NCBI GenBank assembly: GCA_004802705.1
Contig: SGPL01000061.1
Location: forward strand, 1-64,000
Direction: 5' to 3'
Source: Bondarzewia mesenterica
Taxonomy: Eukaryota; Basidiomycota; Agaricomycetes; Russulales; Bondarzewiaceae
Length of the DNA: 64,000 nt
The notes beneath the pieces were generated by a model. That model did no database searches. It had not been told where the DNA came from and saw nothing but the letters and a program-made list of their open reading frames with translations. Positions within the stretch are counted from its first letter, which is position 1; the number at the start of each line of letters is the position of its first letter. Positions 37,401 through 49,137 of the stretch are shown one piece after another. A program made the position numbers and the translations under genes.

Positions 37401-38536
37401 GTCAACTGGAAACCAGCTTTGATCTGCCTTACGTCGGTGCGGGAGTGACATGCTCGACGCGACCAGCAGGGGAGGTTGATGGCTATGGTGGAAGAGCATC
37501 GACCAGTTCGGGGCGTTCAAAACATACATCTTCTTCTCGATCGAAATATGAGACCGACAGGGAGACTGGGTTTACTCTGGCGGATGCGCTGCCAATCCCG
37601 TCTACGCCTCTGATGCTGGGTTCGGACGATCAAGAAGAGTTGAAGCCACAAATCCCCATCCGTGGTCGGCCTCGGCAGGAGTCGACGCGGCAACGCGGTT
37701 CAACTTCCGGAAGGAAGCACGCCCGCATGCCCCCTGTGTCTCTGCACCTACCTGTTCAGGTCGCATCTCTCACACCGGAGCCGCTGCCATACCGCCCTTC
37801 GCAGGACGTGTCTATCACCGACGTACCGTCGCAGAGTTCGCTCAAATATATTGTTCCATTCGGTGCGGCGGTGGAGGACCAAGGGATGAACACGCACGAG
37901 TCGTCTTCCCGATTGTTCGCCGCCGCGGAGTCGTCCGTTGGAGTCTCGTATGCACAGCACTCGAGACCCGACTCTCCAAATCCCACTAGCATGTACGCGA
38001 CGTACCCCAGTAACGAAATTATTGCCGGTATGCGAGGGTCATCGTCACAAAATGGCTCGGTCTACGGTGGTCTTGGTTTAGCTGCCCCCTCGCCTCAACC
38101 AACGCCTTCATTCCCCTCAGCGACACTTCCAACACACAGCGCCTCGCCGTATGACACCGTGCATCCAGAATACTACAGCATTTCGGGCTTTGGGCCCTCC
38201 ACTACCTCTGCCTCGATCGGGTACGATAGGTCCGACCCGCCGATGATGGGGCTTGGGATGAGCGATTCACGGCCGGGGACGGCGACGGCTTCCACACCGG
38301 TGACGTCGATGGCTGATAGCCCATCCTACGCGATCAATGCCGGCGGAGGAGGTGGAGGAGGAATGGCGTTGACGTTTGCCTCGCAGCTGAGCAAGCCCCC
38401 GAACGGCGTCAGCGACCCGTCAGCGCCGTTCCAAGACACGCGGAACAGCATGCAGCCGTGGCCGTCAGAGAATGGCGGCATCGGTGGGCCCGTGGCGAAC
38501 GTGGGGGATGCGTGGCCTGGGTACAGATACTATTGA
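34491..38536 (+). CDS. Zn2Cys6 fungal transcription factor
   Basis: Starts MDDNTPSEDGTNTLAPATP at 34491. The binuclear zinc cluster is assembled across an intron: VVCAE | CKRLKLKCDRRNPCGSC and then LKRDTVHRC, matching CX2CX6CX5CX2CX8C. A longer intron (about 34847-35220, boundaries estimated) leads to a coiled-coil linker (DVQSLHNRLQLVESQMAQI). The middle homology region follows, with LDSLVAMILHILFLLHG, MVNIAFMMGLATDPDEF and FDAEMRRRVWWDVVFYDV, the usual 'E-RRRVWW' signature of fungal_trans domains. A short intron at 36342-36404 joins FVADCTGHSPLIQ. The C-terminal ~450 residues are Ser/Pro/Gly-rich with basic stretches and a poly-Gly tract near 38341. The regulated pathway cannot be told from sequence; no pathway cluster adjoins it. 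Confidence 0.88.
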
Positions 38537-39093
38537 TGGTCACGGTCACGCCCTCCCCGCGTCTTGGGCCACGCGCACCCACATAGATCCTTTTTTTTTT
38601 ATTACTGTTCGCACACGCGGATTCCCAATTGTCTCCATGTACACCCTATCGTCTTGTTGGTCCCATCCTGTTTTTCTTGGCCTCCTGTGTTGCCTTTCTT
38701 CCTCGTCCGCATCCATCACTCGTATTGGCATTTTTCTCTTCTATTTAAAGATATATTAGGATATTGTACACTACCTTATGCTGCCCCAACAGGTTTTTAC
38801 TTTACGACCACTGCATTCTATCTCAATTGGGCCGGATCCATGTATTTCTCTTGCCTTTGCTATTCTATCCCGGATCCATTGAGACATGTCCGAGCTTCTT
38901 GCAGTTTTGGCATGCTTACCGGGCACCATCTGTCCAGCGTGGACAGACAACACGGGTCAAGTTTTTCGACACGTCACCTCCTGTCACCTCTTCAAGAACG
39001 TTTGATAGTAATAGTACAGAAACTCAGCGCGCCTGCGATCGTTAGTGCAGTACTATTATATTGATACATCACAAAAGCCTAAGAGTGACTCTA
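38537..39093. other. convergent 3' flanks
   Basis: T-rich sequence between the Zn2Cys6 gene (+) and SEC11 (-), including a poly-T tract at 38590-38599. No gene seen. Confidence 0.4.
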
Positions 39094-39988
39094 TCATTCG
39101 CGTTGTATAAGCGCAAGCAGTCCCAGTCCTCCAAGGAACGCGTATTTCAACTGTGGGAAATCATTCTGTGGCGAATGAGAAATCGATGTCAGTTCACTCG
39201 TCTCTATGCTGAGCGAGAACCTGTCAGCTTACCATGGCAATAGTCACGTATCCCACGTATGGGAGAAACCTTTCAGAGGTTGAGCACGAGTGCAATTGAT
39301 CGTGGACAAAAGACTGGCTCACCCGCTGACTTTCCCTACGATATGCTCCCTCTCGAGCCAGTCCATGCCTTTGTAGAGCTCGATATCGTCGAGATAGTTG
39401 TTGTCGCCCTTTGTCAGGAGCAACTGATCGTCCGGCGTGGGCTCCCTTCGCACACTAGTGACAGCATCAGTCAGAGTACATCAAATTTAGGCGGCGTGAA
39501 ATACTGCGCTATAGAGAGACAGGTTGAGAAATATACACACCCTTCTACTTTCACCCCAACTTCGTGCGTCTCCAGGACCCGATGCACGATCGGGATGTCC
39601 AGTCCAGGTATCTTGTACACCGTGATGTCGCCAGTCTTGTATCGTGTAAGCGGAGGATTTGTGAGGAAGAGGAGGTCACCGCGGTAGAATGCTGGCTCCA
39701 TTGAACCACTGCCGATATCCGCACAAAAGTATGATTCCGGCGGGAGTATTGATGTAAGAAACTGACGTACCTCAGGACGACGACGATCGGCGCTTCAGTG
39801 TTGGTAAATAGACCAAGACCTTTCCAGATCATGAGTCCAGACGCGATGACAGACGCGAAGTTCAGCACTTGTAGAAGAACCTGCATACCAAGGCATCTGA
39901 ATAAGGTGCGCCAACGAACCTGAGGTACAGAACGACTCACATGGCGTATTCCCAGTTTGCGTATTGTTTTAATCGCGTCACCTAGCAT
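39094..39988 (-). CDS. SEC11: signal peptidase complex catalytic subunit Sec11
   Basis: Read from [16 protein letters not shown] at 39988 through five or six exons to a stop at 39094-39096. Sec11 is the serine protease of the ER signal peptidase complex. A short cytosolic N-terminus precedes the single membrane anchor ([20 protein letters not shown]). The catalytic serine lies in [15 protein letters not shown], restored by splicing at V-V-L-S. The conserved [12 protein letters not shown] holds the active-site histidine. Box E-type sequence follows ([14 protein letters not shown], then [17 protein letters not shown]). A small last exon ([19 protein letters not shown]) completes the typical C-terminus, so the frame should not be ended at the TGA just after TIAMVS. 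It lies upstream of EMC2 in the same orientation only by proximity. Confidence 0.93.
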
Positions 39989-40217
39989 CCTGACTGACCG
40001 ACTGGAAGGTGGATGTGGGCAGCAGGAAGGTTGGTGATGAGTTGGGGAAACCGTTGAGTGGGGCAAGTTTCTCAAGACGCGGACCAGCCACGTAGTGCTA
40101 ATGTCACCAAATCATACTTTAAGGTTAGGTCTTAGAGCAATAGTTCAAACTAAATTACGATGTTACATGCAGCAAGAATTCCACAAGAAATAGAGAGAAG
40201 AAGGATATCATTCTGTT

Positions 40218-41420
40218 TTATCTCAACCAACGCGAAAGCTCCTGCCTCGTCTCCGTGGCCGACTCGCCCGAGTAAACCGCATGAAGCATGACCTTCGCGA
40301 GCTCAGCTATGAGTAGGAGGTTGTCAGGCGCTGGAGTATGTGAGGGAGAAGATGACAGCAGATTGCGTTCGCTTTGCAGGCGTTTTGCTGACTGTTTCGA
40401 GGAAAGGCGGGATGTCAACAACTATCTGAACTAACTTGAGATAGAGAGGCCCTACCAGCTCCACCCCATACCATGCCCTGACAGTGATTCCTGTCGGGAT
40501 TGAGTCTTTGACTGGAGCATCGCCAACGTCGTCTGTCATGTCGACAACCATGAGGAACATCTTGATTGCCAAACAGATGTCCCCGGCCGTGTACGCCGTC
40601 TCAGCGGCCTGGAGAACATAGAACGGATTCTGTGGTGCCAATAGGAGGACGTGTGAGAGCGACTGCAAAGCATAAGTATATCTGAGGGGGGAAATGAAGC
40701 TAGTTGTAACAATGGGTCACATCTGCAAATATGAGCGTGAAGGGCGCACTGGTTACATGACGCGTAGATGTCAGCCAGTTCGAGCCAACCCTCAACATCG
40801 GCGTAGAATGTGTCCAAGAACTGCGATAGCTCTTCAACAGCTCTTTCAATTCTCCCCATCCGTCGTAGGACAGATATTTGGCGTTTCCATGCCGCCTGTG
40901 GGATAAATCAGGTTATAAAACGATCTTGAGCCATGCAGCATATGTATGACACGCAGTCAAACTCACCGCATTCGCCGGATCCTCTTCGAGGAGCTTGGTG
41001 TAATAGCCGAGAACAGTCTCAGAGCTTTCGGTTGCCTCCTTCCATATACCCTCCAGGCACTGAACCCGAGGAGAGCCAGGAAACTGCGCTGACAATTGTT
41101 GGAGACATTGCTAACAACGGGATTACGACCTTAATCTCCCACTCTCTACTTATACAAGCTAAAACCCACCTCAGCGACATCCATTCTCCCGACATCAATG
41201 GATGCCAAAGTCAATTGCTCTAGAAATGACCAGGCTGATGTCACGAAACCTTAAGTCCGGTTTGCATGTAACGAATGCTGCAGCACTCACTATCATCCCC
41301 TAATTTTTGGAGAGCATTGTTCCGGAAAACGACAACTCCATTCTCAAAGATGTCCTGCGATGCGCGGCAGTTGCGCGTGCGGTAGTTAGCTAGACGTTCG
41401 AGGGCGGAGGCAAGGTCCAT
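40218..41420 (-). CDS. EMC2: ER membrane complex subunit 2 (TPR protein)
   Basis: From MDLASALERLANYRTRN at 41420 to ETRQELSRWLR at 40218, in several exons. EMC2 is the soluble TPR subunit on the cytosolic side of the ER membrane complex, which inserts tail-anchored and multi-pass proteins. TPR-like helices are visible: YYTKLLEEDPANA, then the segment beginning MGRIERAVEELSQFLDTFYA, ADVEGWLELADIYASCNQ, and YALQSLSHVLLLAPQNPFYV leading to LQAAETAYTAGDICLAIKMF. The order matches EMC2, with GSPRVQCLEGIWKE upstream. The C-terminal AELAKVMLHAVY fits. The first ATG in the family context is 41420; an in-frame upstream ATG at 41489 lacks support. It is divergent from FOL1, with 155 bp between start codons. 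Confidence 0.85.
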
Positions 41421-41575
41421 TGATGTGATGGCGAAACGCGCGTCACGTCCAGCACAAAAATATTGAATAATAATGTCAATCAGCGGCACCTAAATATCTG
41501 AATTCAGCTGAATCCACTTAGCAGCTCCCGTTCAGCTTGCCAACATCCTCTAAGCGTCATACGGGAGTTATCAAC
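41421..41575. promoter_or_regulatory. bidirectional promoter EMC2/FOL1
   Basis: Only 155 bp lie between the divergent start codons, so regulatory sequence and both 5' UTRs are very compact. No TATA box seen. Confidence 0.5.
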
Positions 41576-44438
41576 ATGGCTCAAAGGTACAGAATGGCAA
41601 TATTTTGAGGGGCGAAGACTGTAATGTTGAAGAAACTCACAGCGGTTCTGACCGACAGGAATTTCAGGACAGTGTTCGCGTCAAAGATCTGTTGCTGATC
41701 GTCCCACTTGGCGACGGTGCACAGTGGCCGTCGAGCTCAGCACCCGTTCTACAACCTATTCGAGTCGATATCACAATCCCATATGACTTGCGCAAGGCGG
41801 CAAGATGGGATGACATTTCCAGGTTCAATCGCCCAAGTTTTCAGTCTGTGATGATAATCAGTGCTAAGTATTTACAGCTCAGTAAACTATGGTTCTCTCT
41901 CAAAGACGATCCTTCGATCATTTAATCCGCATACATCGACCGGATTTTCTTCACTCGAAGCGCTGTTGGACCATATCTTTAACACTTGCTTCATCGCCTT
42001 CGACACAGTAGAGCTCCTCACGATCAAGGTCAGCAAACCCCGCGCGCTGCCTTACGCCGATAGCGTCAGCATCTCGTCCATTCGCAAGAGAGATGGCACC
42101 CACATCGGTTCGGACGTCTATCTGCTTGAGAAATTGGCCAGCAACTTGATTGTCGGTTTGAATCCGTGCGAGCGGGAGGATAAACAGGTCGTTCTTTTTG
42201 ACATCGAAGTTCATAGATGCATCGGAAATGGGGACGTGCTTGACTGGCGTAGTATGGCAAAAATCTCTTCGACATGCGAGTCGCCTTTAATACTCAGTAG
42301 ACCGACGCTGACATGCTGATGCACCTAGAACAGAAAGTAGAAGAGTCGTCCTTCATCTCCGTTGAAGCACTAGCATCGCTTGTGGCTCAGAACACCCTCC
42401 TACATACCGGGCAGGAACGCGATGTTGTGAGGGTACGCGCGGCGAAGCCCAAAGCTCTGGTCTTTGCTGAAGCAGCAGAAGTAGAGATTGTCCGGACCCT
42501 TCGAGATTATCAGTCTGAGGCGGGACAGGACAATTCCACAAATGTCCTCTCTATTCCTAATGCTTCTGCCTCTACGGGTCCTTTGCTTTCCAAGCAACAG
42601 GATGTTCCGGTGATGCGAGCACCTGCCCTTGTGGATCTACTCTCCGGGATCGCAACGGAGCCGCTTCCCAAACACACCGCCGCGATCGCATTAGGCTCCA
42701 ACCTTGGAGACCGGTTCGCTAACATTGAGCTCGCCCTCCGGCTTCTCGAGGACACGACTCGTTTTCCCCAGGACGGATCTCCGATGCACAAGGTTTCTGT
42801 CGTCGACACTAGTTTCATGTATGAATCCGCTCCGATGTATGTCACCGACCAGCCGAACTTCATCAACTGTGCTTGTATCGTAAGTGCCACTTTAATTTTT
42901 TCGGTTGGCTCGGTTTCATCTCTTTTATCTTATTGCCATAGGTCAAGACGAATATGTCTCCCCTCCACCTTTTGAGGCACTTGAAAGTCATAGAAGCCGC
43001 CGTCGGACGTGTACCCACCATTCGCAATGGTCCGCGCGCCATTGATCTGGATATTTTGACTTACGATGATGTCGTGTTCGACTCCCGTATCGAAAGCGAG
43101 AGGGCGACGTTCAATAATTTACAGAGCCAACTAGTGATTCCCCATCCGCGCATAGCTGAACGAGAGTTCGTCCTCAGGCCCCTGGATGAGTATGTCCTTC
43201 AATAGAATAACCCATCCCGTATCAACCTCTTATGACCTGTTTGCAGCATGGTTCCAAACTACGTCCATCCCGTCTACAAAAAATCTATCCGAGAATTGCT
43301 CGCCAAAGTTACTGCAGCTCAGCCGCCGGACACACTAGCCATGAACAAAGTCATGCCCTTCCCTCACTACCCACACGCTCCTTCCCCAGAGTCCTCGTCG
43401 GAGAACGTGCTACCAAGTGTTCCTCCCACTGCGACCTATTGGGCTTTCTCTCCACTCACAACACCTCCAAATCAGGTGTCCGCTCCCAGGAAGACTCGCA
43501 TCATGGCGACGCTCAACGCGACGCCGGACTCATTCTCCGACGGGTCAACCCATAACACGTTGGACACGGCGCTCGAATATACTAAGTCGTCAGTTGCCGC
43601 TGGCGCAGAAATTATCGACATTGGCGGATACTCCACCCGCCCGGGCGCAGCATATGTCTCGCCAGAGGAAGAGACTCATCGTATTGTCCCCATCATCGAA
43701 CAAATCCGAAACCTATCTGAACCGGCAACTAGCGGTGTGCTGATCAGCGTCGACACCTTCCGCCACGACGTTGCACGGGCCGCCGTCCTGGCAGGCGCGA
43801 ATTGCATCAACGATGTTTACGCGTTCACGGGACCGACTTACCCTCTCGACAAAGAAGCAGCCGCTCATCTCTTACAGATGCGTCGTGCGGCGCGCGAACT
43901 CGCCGTTCCCGTCGTACTCATGCACTCTCGCGGTGATGCTGGCTCAAACAAAGACTACTCTGCATACGGGTACGCCAACACTGGTAATAAACGGGACTTC
44001 GCAGTGCTAGAAGGCGTAGCTCTAGAACTTGGAGAAAAAGTTGAGGCGATAGTGCGTGGACCGGGTGGCGTGAGGCGCTGGCTTGTAATGGTCGACCTGG
44101 TATTGGTTTTAGCAAGAGCGTGGAGGATAACTTGACTGTTCTCAGGGACGCGGCCGCGATAACTAGCGAGGTTCTGCCCAGTGGACGGCGAGCAAAACGT
44201 TTTACGGGAGTATCCACAATTGGTTGGTGCGTCACGCAAGTCGTTTCTGGAAGCGGTGTTGGCATGCAAGGACGAGGAGGGAACGTATGCAGGGAGGTCA
44301 GTCCCACCGATGGGGAGGGGATGGGCAACTGCTGCTGCAGTTGCGTGTGCGGTTCAGCAAGGAGCAGCAGTGATTCGCGTGCACGATGCTCTGGAGCAGG
44401 GCGACGTCACAAGAATATCGAACGCTCTGTGGGGATGA
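41576..44438 (+). CDS. FOL1: trifunctional folate synthesis enzyme Fol1
   Basis: Begins MAQ at 41576, with introns at 41587-41642 and others (donors GTTCAA, GTATGG, GTAAGT, GTATGT). Three enzymes are fused. First is dihydroneopterin aldolase, two copies: VRVKDLLLIVPLGDGAQWP, then SVNYGSLSKTI and LEALLDHIFNTCF. The second copy runs FDIEVH, DWRKQKVEESSFISVEALAS. Second is hydroxymethyldihydropterin pyrophosphokinase: AIALGSNLGDRFANIE, SFMYESAPMYVTDQPNFINC, NGPRAIDLDILTY and HPRIAEREFVLRPLD. Third is dihydropteroate synthase: TRIMATLNATPDSFSDG, AEIIDIGGYSTRPG, CINDVYAFTG, VVLMHSRGD and GASRKSFLEAVL. The frame is broken in the synthase by a missing base near 44095-44098, in the DPGIGFSK motif, and restored by an extra C near 44177-44179. 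Sequence error is likely. Confidence 0.92.
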
Positions 44439-45089
44439 GCGAAAAAAGTGACATGGTCAAAGCGAATGTATAAGCGCATCTGTAGCTTTAGATTTCAGGA
44501 CCTTACGTGTGTATTCTTCAACAGAACTGATATGAACGCTGCGTATAAGTAGTGCATAAGATTTCGGACGGGTTGGAAGCGATGGCAAGACAGATGATTT
44601 GACCAGATATCGCGCTAATTGGATGTTGCCCTAATGCATAGATGATATTGGGCATGGCGAGAATATGCGAAGAATAGCATGATGCGGAAGATGCAGATAC
44701 AGTGAGACAAACAACCAGGATCGATGCGATCCAAACCCCTACACACATATCGCGGGGAGACGCTCCCCATACATATGCGCCTTGTGCGAATGGCGGGAGA
44801 ATATCATGGCAAGAGAACAATTTTACTTCTCGGGGTTGGGGTTCCTAAACGAAGGGAGCAGTGTCAGGATTGAAATCGAGCGAGGTGAAGATGAAGGAGG
44901 AAGGGCAAAATCAGATAGGAGCGAAAGACGTTAGATGCATATTTGTCAACACGGTAGTTTCAGTGTGAACTATGCTTGTATTTGTTAGTATCATCAGCAG
45001 ACGAATGCATCGCATACACGTTGGTGGTTGTTCAGTTCCGCCGAGGTATGTGGACGAGCTGGATGAGGGGCGGAAAAGAAATCAACAAC
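44439..45089. other. convergent 3' flanks; doubtful small frame
   Basis: Between FOL1 (+) and eS30 (-). A 100-codon minus-strand frame (44518-44820) has hydrophobic stretches (WIASILVVCLTVSASSASC), but no family, start context or splice support. I do not call it a gene. Confidence 0.35.
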
Positions 45090-45384
45090 TCACATTCTCC
45101 GCTTGCCGCCTGGAAGCGTTGTAACATTCACGAAGCTGGAATAAGATATATTCAGGATAGATCAAGGAAAAGGCTCAAGACAAGGCAACGCACCGACGGT
45201 TGTACAGGATCCTCTTCTTAGCACGCCCCTTGGGGGTCTTCTTCTTCTCCTGCTTTTCGACCTTGGGGGTCTGAGACTTGACTTTGCCGGCACGGGCGAG
45301 AGATCCGTGAACTTTTCACGACAAAGATTATATTGTCAGGACATGTCATGAAAGGCGAAGACAAGATTACACACCTTTTCCCAT
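45090..45384 (-). CDS. RPS30: 40S ribosomal protein eS30
   Basis: Three exons, 45384-45375, 45311-45194 and 45135-45090, give 57 residues. The reading is [20 protein letters not shown], then [20 protein letters not shown], ending in [14 protein letters not shown]. The very short first exon (MGK plus one base) and the tiny last exon are typical of intron-rich fungal ribosomal protein genes. The protein is extremely basic and matches eS30, a component of the 40S subunit near the decoding centre. There is no ubiquitin-like (FUBI) extension in front of Met-1, unlike the animal fusion. It is a few residues shorter than the yeast protein because the C-terminal tail after KRRM is missing. Confidence 0.93.
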
Positions 45385-46315
45385 TTTTCTTGACGGTGAT
45401 GTGCTTGTCGACGACGGGTGCGGTTAATGCACGATGGTCCTGTACAGTCAGAAAGTTAAAGTTTTCTCTCCGATTAAAAATGTGGCTGGGCAGTGGCTGA
45501 TGTCCTCCGTCAGGCTCTGATTTTGAACAGGGCCGTTATGCAAACTTATGCAACCTGATCTGGTCCTTGTTGTTGTTCCTTTGCGATGATTTGTGCCACG
45601 CAACTGCTCTTTTGTTTTCTCTTTCTCATGAAGAACTGATCGCTTCTGTCTGAGTGAATGAGCAGTTTACTTATCGAAAGCACAGGCGTTTGAGGCGAAT
45701 ATTGGATGAACTTTGATTGGAACATGCTCACAATTCATGAGCTCGTTTCCCGAGTGGTCTGGCCACTGCACATAGTTGTAATTAGACCATGGATAGCCAC
45801 GCAGAAACAGTAGATATTGTTGCCCTCCCCCCCCAAAAAAAAAAAAAAGTTGCAGGGAGAAAGAACGCCACATTTAGCGATTGCGACATTACCTGACTGG
45901 AACTTGACTGGAATCGGCATAAGTGTCAATCTTTGTGGATAGCTTCCCGAAATGTGGCAGGATGCGAAGACCAAAGCGCAATAACCATTCCTACATGATG
46001 GGCGTCCTAATTCATGCTTGATTGGTATTGTGAGGTCGGCCAACATGAACAGGAACGAGAAAGACGCATGCCCAGTCTCGCTACGTATACATCAGTCTTC
46101 GATCCCCTCTGGCCTGGAGTTGATAAGCAGCATGGGATCCTCAGACCAGTACATATGAAAGATTACTGGACGCAAAGGAGATATGGATGAACGATGCACT
46201 TACTACACGGGTGAAAGCGCATGTCTGACAAGTGGTAACGCTGCTTCCGTCAAACCTAAGGTCGCATCAAAGGTATTCATGCACCTGAAAATCGCACGGC
46301 AAGATGAGTCTTCGT
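45385..46315. other. intergenic, eS30 upstream
   Basis: 930 bp containing the eS30 promoter and the 3' flank of ORC3. A C8-A14-like homopolymer junction lies at about 45825-45848. Pyrimidine tracts near 45590-45640 may be promoter elements. No gene supported. Confidence 0.4.
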
Positions 46316-49137
46316 TCATTCAGGAGCCTCGAATGTAGTCCGCATNACATGATCCGCCTTCCTGCCTGTATGTTTCACAAAGCCCAANAAAGTCCAATTC
46401 ATGTAGTGCCCGGATGAACCTGGCCTGCACATGCATCTTCCAATCCTCCTCACCATCACCTCCCCCTTCATTCTCAAAATCTGTGGCTCTTGCCTTACCC
46501 TTACCCTTACCTTTACCATTGAGTACGTTTCTACGCTGGCTCTCGAGCACGACTGCGAAAGACTCNAACCAGTCGTATACGTTGACCATCCGTCCGGCTT
46601 CCAGNTAACGTCGGAAGAGGATGTTCGTGTCCGGCAGCTCCCAGAGCGCATGACGACGAGGAGATNCGGTAGAGGGAGTCTCAAGAAAAGCGTATGGATT
46701 GAGCAGGGCCGAGAATATCGCAGCGCGGGGCGAGGGATTGATCATCTACGATGCAGAACCAATTGACCGTCANTNGAGCGTGCAGCCAATTGCGTATTTC
46801 ACTCGCCTCAGTGGGAAACGGAGTAGAACCCATAAACCATATATCCCAAAGGGGAAGATCCTCAAGATTGGTGCTCGAGTTGCTGGAAGATCAGACGTCG
46901 GGTGGGATTTCGCACTNTGAAACGGCTGCGACGTACTTGAGATATGTTATGAGCCAGGATCCAAAGGCAGTAGCTTGTGAGGCGGCATCGAAAGTTTCAG
47001 GATTCGATCTGAGTGCAAGGAAGATCTCCTTAANACGTCCCTTCACTAATTCCGGATTGTCGTGAAATCTTTCTGGGATTCCTTCGCAAAAAGCGTGTAG
47101 CTCTNTCAAAAGCGTTCTGAATTTTTCTCCAGATAGTTTTCTGCAGCCGAGATNAGTAGTAACAACAGCGAGGGANGATATTACATACTTCACCATCATA
47201 CCCAAATACTTCCCCTGCCTTCCCAACTGNCCTCGCAGCGCAGAACTTATCAATTCCAGCGGCNTCATTGGAATCTCGGCACCACGATACCCCATGCCAA
47301 CTAAAACACCTTGCACGACTCGCATGAGACCATGTGCCACTTTTGAAGNCCTCAAAGCAGAGTGAAATCGTTGGCGCGCCTCNTCTACGAATTCGAGGAG
47401 GGATGTGACGTCCTTGACNGGCCATCCGTGAGATATGTTGCCTCGTTGCTTGAGAGTGCNAGAAAGCAGATGGGAGAGGAAGGCATATGAAGAAGGGTTG
47501 TTGAGTTCTTGAATTGCGAAATAGGAAGAGGCCGTGCCGAGGTCATCGCGAGTCAATATTGTCAGGGGTTCTTCAAAGTGTTTGAGNTAGGCGAGCTGTT
47601 CTGAGGTAAAGCACCNCGTGAATGATCAATGCAGAGGGATCCTTTACCTGAAGTATTGTCAATAAGCCATCAATAGAAGAGCTATGCCGGGTGGAAAAGT
47701 CCGCAAGGTAGTCAAGCACGACGGGTCCAATCATGATGTCGGGTTCAAATTCGAGATCAAAAAATGTCTGTCAAGCACCAGTCAATNGATGACGCAGAAT
47801 TNTNGACGTGTCTCATCGCAAGATTCACCTCTATGATTATTTTCTCGCACACTTCTGAACCCGATGGCAGTGCAAACNNTTGCACCCGGAGAAGGGAAAG
47901 TGTTGATCGAGGATATGTCGAGTGGATATATGACGATGAAGATGGAGAAGAAAGAGATAGGATACAGATGAGTGGAAGAGAGNGTATNTGTTGGCTGGTT
48001 TCGGGGGTTGTAGTCATCTGTGTATTGATTCAAATACTCGAGCGTACCTGCAGATATAGAAAAGATCCTGTACGAGAGTGTCGTCAAACTGTTCAAATTC
48101 ATGCATAACAAAAATTAATTGTGGNAATGGTGTGAAATCATCTATAAACCCTTGATCAGCCCTNGCCAGAGCTCCATGTGTTCAAAGAGAACGTACCATG
48201 CGATTCGCGAATAACACTATACCACGCATTTAACAGCTGGATATCATAATTAGCCAACGATATCGTGGGCTTCCGTTTGACTGCATATGGCACGAGTCCA
48301 AAGCCATACGTTCTCTCATGAGCCAGTCTTGCTGAAATGATTGGTTCGCTCCAGAGAAGTGATACTCACCTTCGCTTCCGTCCAGCGACCTATCTGTGAA
48401 CCCTGTCACCAATACTTTCATCGCAGACATAATGTTCATGCAGTCAGACGGATGGAGGTGAGTGACATAGTTGGTCGGACGTTGGTTATCTCCTTCATCG
48501 TCCGCTGAGTCCAGTCTGCTCGCAACTTCGTTGAAGAAAGTCGAGCCAGAGGATGCAGCTGCCGCGGGACCCAATAANTCATCAAGAATGACCCTGGACA
48601 CTGTATAACAATTTCAAATTTCACCTGAAATCNCTATGACTGGAAGTTCTTGATAGGGGAGCCCTGGCAGGCGGTCATCATATGCATGCTCTACTTGCTG
48701 CATAATCTCATCTGCNACAGGCGCGTGGAGCGCATCCATGATAGCCTNGTATGTAAATTTAATATCCAATCCGAGGAGCTACTATCTCCGCAGACGAACC
48801 TGTATCCGGTCCAAACATTTCTTCCAGGCATCTCGATAGATTCTAAGTCGAACATCCTGACCTCCAAGCAAATCTCTCTCTACGAACGGGGCAGCGTATN
48901 CTGTCGTGTTAGTCTCTTGAACTAGCGNGTTTACATCATTTTCCCTTTCATCTTAACAATTGAAATGAGACCCAGACAGAGTGGGAGTGGCAGAGACTTC
49001 GGTATCTTTCTTACCAGNATCCTCGTAAGGTATGTAGATCACAGTCTAGCACATCATCTTACTCAATACCATGAGCCAAAGCCAGACTTCATGGAGCGCA
49101 CCTGGTTCAAGTCGTCAAGCGCTGGTAATGAGGACAT
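46316..49137 (-). CDS. ORC3: origin recognition complex subunit 3
   Basis: Starts MSSLPALDDLNQ at 49137. The next exons read TVIYIPYEDADERENDVNAL, APFVERDLLGGQDVRLRIYR and AWKKCLDRIQ, then MDALHAPVADEIMQQVEHAY, LPGLPYQELPV and GSTFFNEVASRLDS. The ORC3 signature EFEQFDDTLVQDLFYIC lies near 48050-48110, after the exon with HPSDCMNIMSAMKVLVTGF. ISLANYDIQLLNAWY, ILTRDDLGTASSYFAIQELN and SHLLSNTLKQRG fit the helical middle. The C-terminal region has RRHALWELPDTNILFRR, GRMVNVYDW and the winged helix RFIRALHELDF, LGFVKHTGRKADH. Orc3 is a core subunit of the six-protein origin recognition complex. The N at 46388 must be removed to keep the last frame, so it is probably a spurious base. Confidence 0.92.

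Noticed and set aside
39471..39701. A complete 76-residue protein starting at the SEC11 catalytic motif
   Set aside because: It is the central exon of SEC11 running into an intron. Upstream and downstream exons restore the full enzyme.
44518..44820. 100-codon minus-strand frame with hydrophobic segments
   Set aside because: No family resemblance, start context, splice pattern or promoter. It lies between two converging genes where 3' UTRs are expected.
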